Source: Neorhodopirellula lusitana
GTDB taxonomy: Bacteria; Planctomycetota; Planctomycetia; Pirellulales; Pirellulaceae
Length of the DNA stretch: 64,000 nucleotides
Reading direction: 5' to 3'
Assembly: GCF_900182915.1 (NCBI RefSeq)
Contig: NZ_FXUG01000001.1
Coordinates: 310,001-374,000 of the forward strand
Of the stretch, positions 61,021-64,000 are shown one piece after another. The notes beneath the pieces were generated by a model. That model saw nothing but the letters and a program-made list of their open reading frames with translations, had not been told where the DNA came from and ran no database searches. How positions within the stretch are numbered: position 1 is the stretch's first letter; every line of letters begins with the position of its first letter. The position numbers were made by a program, and so were the translations under genes.

Positions 61021-63372
61021 TCACTCTTCCAGGCTGGGACGCATCACGTTCCAAACCGCTGCAGCGGCTTGGATGTCTTTGGAGCCCGCCGCAGCACGCC
61101 CGTAAACGATTCGGTTGTAGGCTCCGACCATTCCGGCGGCGGACCGTTTCAGTGCAGGGAACTGTGTCACTAGCCGGGCCGCAAACTCATTGGGCGTCTC
61201 GTCGCTGTTACGCCGGACGCCTTGTTCTCGCCCCCATGCTTCGAGAGCTTGGAACGTAATCACAATCGCCTTCCCGGGCTCTTGTTGTCCGATTGGGTTT
61301 TTGAACGAGGCAAAGGGTTGTTCGTCAATTTCAGGTGCCTGCGGCTGGGCACGCGATATCTCTCCCGGTTGAGACGTCGTTGCTCGACCCGCCATCCAGC
61401 GATTGATCCAGTCGATGAGTACTTCATGGTGGAGGTAGAGGTAAACCAGCACGATCCCGACTAGCACAGCAATGAAGACGGACTTCAGCCAACTGGTTGC
61501 GCTGTTCAGCAACTCACTAAATTGGGCCTGGTTCGCTTGGGGTGTCGTTTGAGTCGAAGCCGAATCGGGGGACCTGTTCTGAGCTTGTTGAGACTCGGAT
61601 TTCGGCGGTGTTGTGTCTTGCGATTCCGGCGATTTTGAATCTGCTTCACTCTTGTTTTCTGGTTCCGTTTCCGGCTTCGTATTTGGATCCTTTACTGGCT
61701 TCTTGTCGGATTCTGGCGGCGTCCCAGAATCTGGCTGTGTTCCAGGTTCTGGTGGCGTTTTCGATTCTTGTGGTGGATCGGAGTTGGGTTGGGAATCGGT
61801 ATTGGGCTGCTTTGCATTGTCCGGCTTGCCAGACTGATCTTGATCGCTGGGCTGCTTTTCAGCGGGGGTGGATTGCGGTTTGCTCGACTTCTGGTCCTGG
61901 GGAGCGTCTTTAGCAGGGTCGCCTTTTTGACGCCCATCCCCTTTCTCGGCCGCCTTTCCATTTTTCCGAGCCTTACCCTGGTCGCCTGGGTTTTCAGTGT
62001 CGCCTGGCTTTTTTGCGTCGGAGGGACTCTGTTCCCCTTTGGGTGGTGCTGGTTTTCCCTGCTCTGGTTTTCCTTGTTCTGGCTTCCCTTGTTTGGGTTT
62101 CCCTTGTTTGGGTTTCCCTTTTTCTGGCTCACCCTGTTGGGATGCATCCTTGGCGGATTTCTCTTGTCCGGGTTTCGGTTTCCCTTTTTGCCCACCGGTC
62201 TCGTTTCCAACCGGGCCGTCTTTTCGTTGACCGCTCGTCCCGCCGGGCGGCGCTCCCTTCTTCGTTTGTGTCGATGAGCCGGGCGTCTCTTTGGGCGAAT
62301 CTGCTTCCTCGCGGGTGTCGTCCGACGGAGCGTCGCCGCCGGACGACTGCTCTGCACCTTCACCGCCCCAACCATACTTGCTGCTCGATAGGGGCGAGTC
62401 GGTGTCAAACATCACTGGCATCTGGAACGACGCCAGCGTGCGACCGGGAAGCGGAGCTAGCAGGGCAAGCAACAGGATTGCGGCAATCATCACCATGCCG
62501 CCTACCAACCAGGCAACGGTGGTTTGCACTGGCATTTCAGTATCGCGCTGACGCAGGTAGCGGCGCAAATTCAGAAACGAGGTCACCACCAACAGCGATA
62601 GGCTGGCGAACAGATAAATCGTCAGCAATTGACGAGCGGCTTGGCCACCGCCTGGGCCTCCACCCAAGAAGAACTGCCCCAACCCGAACAGTGGCAGTGC
62701 GGCGAGAGCCAAGTACAGCACGGTTCGGCCTGGTTGGCTGGCCTCACGTTTGAAGGCATGGCTTTTCGATGATTCGTCATGATCATCAGCGGTTCGTTGT
62801 TCGCCTGCCGGTTCAGTATCGTCTTGCCCATCGTTGTCGCGAATGGAGCCTCTTAGCAATCGCATCATTCCTTTCGCCGAGTCGATTAGCCCTTGGCCGC
62901 TGCTATCGATACTGTCGTCGACGATGGTGCAGTCATGCACGATGCGGTCGGCGAGATAGCCGACCACTGCGATGATGGTGATGGAGGCCAGTGGGTTGCC
63001 GACAAAACGCAACAGCACCAAAAGGGTCGCCAGTCCGAGCGCCACGATGTACCCCATTGAATACTGGCGACTCTGCTCAATCGACATGCGGGCGCTGGCG
63101 GTGACGCCCATCGTGTAGAAGAACAACGTCGACATCACACGAGCCGGATAATGCCCTGAATAAAAAATCAGGACCAGGAATCCAGCCAGGCTGTACAGCA
63201 TCGCAAACACCAAAATCGGTGCCAGGGCGATAGCGGCATAGTCAGCAAGCGTTTGCTCGCGGCGTCCAGACACAGCAGATTGCAGAACGTAGGTGGAAAG
63301 CGGGCGACAGGAGGAACCAGGGCGAATGGGGCAGCTTCGCGGTCTTATTGTAGACGATCCGACCTTTGGCAT
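61021..63372 (-). CDS. Multi-span membrane protein with KPG-rich linker and C-terminal DUF4129-like domain
   Basis: The 783-aa product has a membrane domain of about seven hydrophobic helices (e.g. APILVFAMLYSLAGFLVLIF, YIVALGLATLLVLLRFV, VQTTVAWLVGGMVMIAAILLLALLAPLP). A ~300-residue disordered linker rich in K, P, G, Q, D, E and S follows, with repeats such as KGKPKQGKPKQGKPEQGKPE. A further helix (SVFIAVLVGIVLVYLYLHH) precedes the cytoplasmic C-terminal DUF4129-type domain (FQALEAWGREQGVRRNSDETPNEFAARL). DUF4129 genes usually neighbour transglutaminase and MoxR/DUF58 genes; none is seen here. The first ~30 residues look unlike protein, so the true start may be a later codon near residue 30. 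Confidence 0.8.
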   Translation of the reverse strand: MPKVGSSTIRPRSCPIRPGSSCRPLSTYVLQSAVSGRREQTLADYAAIALAPILVFAMLYSLAGFLVLIFYSGHYPARVMSTLFFYTMGVTASARMSIEQSRQYSMGYIVALGLATLLVLLRFVGNPLASITIIAVVGYLADRIVHDCTIVDDSIDSSGQGLIDSAKGMMRLLRGSIRDNDGQDDTEPAGEQRTADDHDESSKSHAFKREASQPGRTVLYLALAALPLFGLGQFFLGGGPGGGQAARQLLTIYLFASLSLLVVTSFLNLRRYLRQRDTEMPVQTTVAWLVGGMVMIAAILLLALLAPLPGRTLASFQMPVMFDTDSPLSSSKYGWGGEGAEQSSGGDAPSDDTREEADSPKETPGSSTQTKKGAPPGGTSGQRKDGPVGNETGGQKGKPKPGQEKSAKDASQQGEPEKGKPKQGKPKQGKPEQGKPEQGKPAPPKGEQSPSDAKKPGDTENPGDQGKARKNGKAAEKGDGRQKGDPAKDAPQDQKSSKPQSTPAEKQPSDQDQSGKPDNAKQPNTDSQPNSDPPQESKTPPEPGTQPDSGTPPESDKKPVKDPNTKPETEPENKSEADSKSPESQDTTPPKSESQQAQNRSPDSASTQTTPQANQAQFSELLNSATSWLKSVFIAVLVGIVLVYLYLHHEVLIDWINRWMAGRATTSQPGEISRAQPQAPEIDEQPFASFKNPIGQQEPGKAIVITFQALEAWGREQGVRRNSDETPNEFAARLVTQFPALKRSAAGMVGAYNRIVYGRAAAGSKDIQAAAAVWNVMRPSLEE

Positions 63373-63560
63373 TCCGGCAACTTGCGAAACCCCAGGTGGG
63401 GAATCCCAGTCCCGGCCGCGGAAACCTGGAAAGCGGGCACCCCGGGCTTTACTCCAAAGTGAAATTTTTGGTAACTCCGATGAAACACGGCTCGATTCGC
63501 AAGCGGATCGGATGCACGATTCGATACCTATGGCCCCCTGAACGCTGGAAACGACATTTC

Positions 63561-64000
63561 ATGAGCAAGCTGCTACGAAATTGTTCGACTTGGTCCACAC
63601 TCTTCGTCTTAATCGGACTGGGGTTTGCCCCCAATAGCTCGTCCGCCGACGGTCCGTCGTTGCTGCGGATGTTTTCCAGAGGTGCCAAAGTCGAGGCTGA
63701 TTCCTCCAAGGCCTACAAACTAACCGAAGAAGATGGACCCTGGATGATTCTGGCGCACACCTTTGTGGGGCCTGGATCGCAAGAACGTGCCGAGCGATTG
63801 GTGATGGAAGTCCGCCAAGATCTCAACATGCCCGCCTTCATCTACGAAGAGGATTTTGATTTCTCTGGGGAATTGAATCCTGGCTCGCCCATCCAGCGAA
63901 CCGGAGGCAGTGCCGGATACCAACGCAAAATGAAATACAAGAATCCGATCCGCTACCAAGCTCACGCTGTGCTGGTCGGTGAATACGATTCAGCTGAGCA
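63561..64000 (+). CDS. Secreted protein of unknown function, truncated by window end
   Basis: The frame opens at ATG 63561 (MSKLLRNCSTWSTLFVLIGL) with a signal peptide (cleavage probably after SSA, near residue 29) and continues without a stop to the end of the window (at least 146 codons). The mature region (LTEEDGPWMILAHTFVGPGSQERAERLVMEVRQDLNMPAFIYEEDF) has a repeated amphipathic pattern reminiscent of SPOR-type peptidoglycan-binding modules (ILAHTF...A..L..E.R..LN.PAFIY). That is a resemblance only. The rest of the gene lies outside the window. Confidence 0.75.
   Translation, partial: MSKLLRNCSTWSTLFVLIGLGFAPNSSSADGPSLLRMFSRGAKVEADSSKAYKLTEEDGPWMILAHTFVGPGSQERAERLVMEVRQDLNMPAFIYEEDFDFSGELNPGSPIQRTGGSAGYQRKMKYKNPIRYQAHAVLVGEYDSAE

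Noticed and set aside
61692-62408. Minus-strand basic 238-codon frame within the DUF4129 gene
   Set aside because: It is a shifted reading of the K/P/G-rich linker.

Overview
The window looks like chromosomal DNA of a Rhodopirellula-type planctomycete (family Pirellulaceae). The basis is moderate GC content, many short single-gene transcription units, frequent large secreted proteins with low-complexity linkers, and planctomycete-style domain pairings: ThuA+DUF1080, DUF1570, DUF11-repeat secreted proteins, SH3b proteins, SpoIIE phosphatases and DUF4129. Taxonomy is inferred from protein content; no rRNA is present. I see no prophage, transposase, CRISPR array or integrase. The window reads as core and lineage-specific chromosome.

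Layout. 0-4 kb: fliD and two small secreted proteins, all on the minus strand. 4-11 kb: a type IIA topoisomerase A/B pair, then glgB, whose stop codon lies inside a 118-bp inverted-repeat element. 11-18.8 kb: an NtrC-like regulator with its histidine kinase, nhaA, rnk, two small membrane proteins, a zinc-finger anti-sigma-like protein and cca. 18.8-26.2 kb: three large secreted proteins (SH3b, ThuA-DUF1080, DUF11 repeats). 26.7-28.8 kb: a receiver-HPt protein overlapping a receiver-SpoIIE phosphatase. 29-34.6 kb: a DUF1570 peptidase-like protein, then a pentaheme cytochrome followed by a predicted outer-membrane barrel. 35-40.7 kb: glgX, a redoxin-like lipoprotein without its cysteines, and small proteins. 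40.9-41.5 kb: csrA and tRNA-Glu. 41.9-48.9 kb: a coiled-coil protein on the minus strand, then xseB-ispA-dxs-nadK-rluA-like on the plus strand, with overlapping or nearly abutting genes. 49-53.2 kb: a minus-strand run of seven mostly unrecognised small genes. 53.3-55.9 kb: two tandem PLP trans-sulfuration enzymes. 56-64 kb: a HEAT-like secreted protein, then TPR-recO-bamD-like-lptE, a DUF4129 membrane protein and a secreted protein cut by the window end.

How the genes work together. xseB-ispA-dxs-nadK puts the first MEP-pathway enzyme and a prenyl synthase in one operon. glgB and glgX are glycogen metabolism genes at separate loci. bamD-like and lptE next to recO indicate outer-membrane protein and LPS assembly, consistent with a Gram-negative-type envelope. 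The most intriguing uncharacterised region is 48978-53239. It contains a membrane-anchored protein with a C-terminal domain resembling BECR-fold nucleases, a zinc-ribbon protein, a HEAT-like protein, a WXG100-like helical protein and several overlapping small genes.
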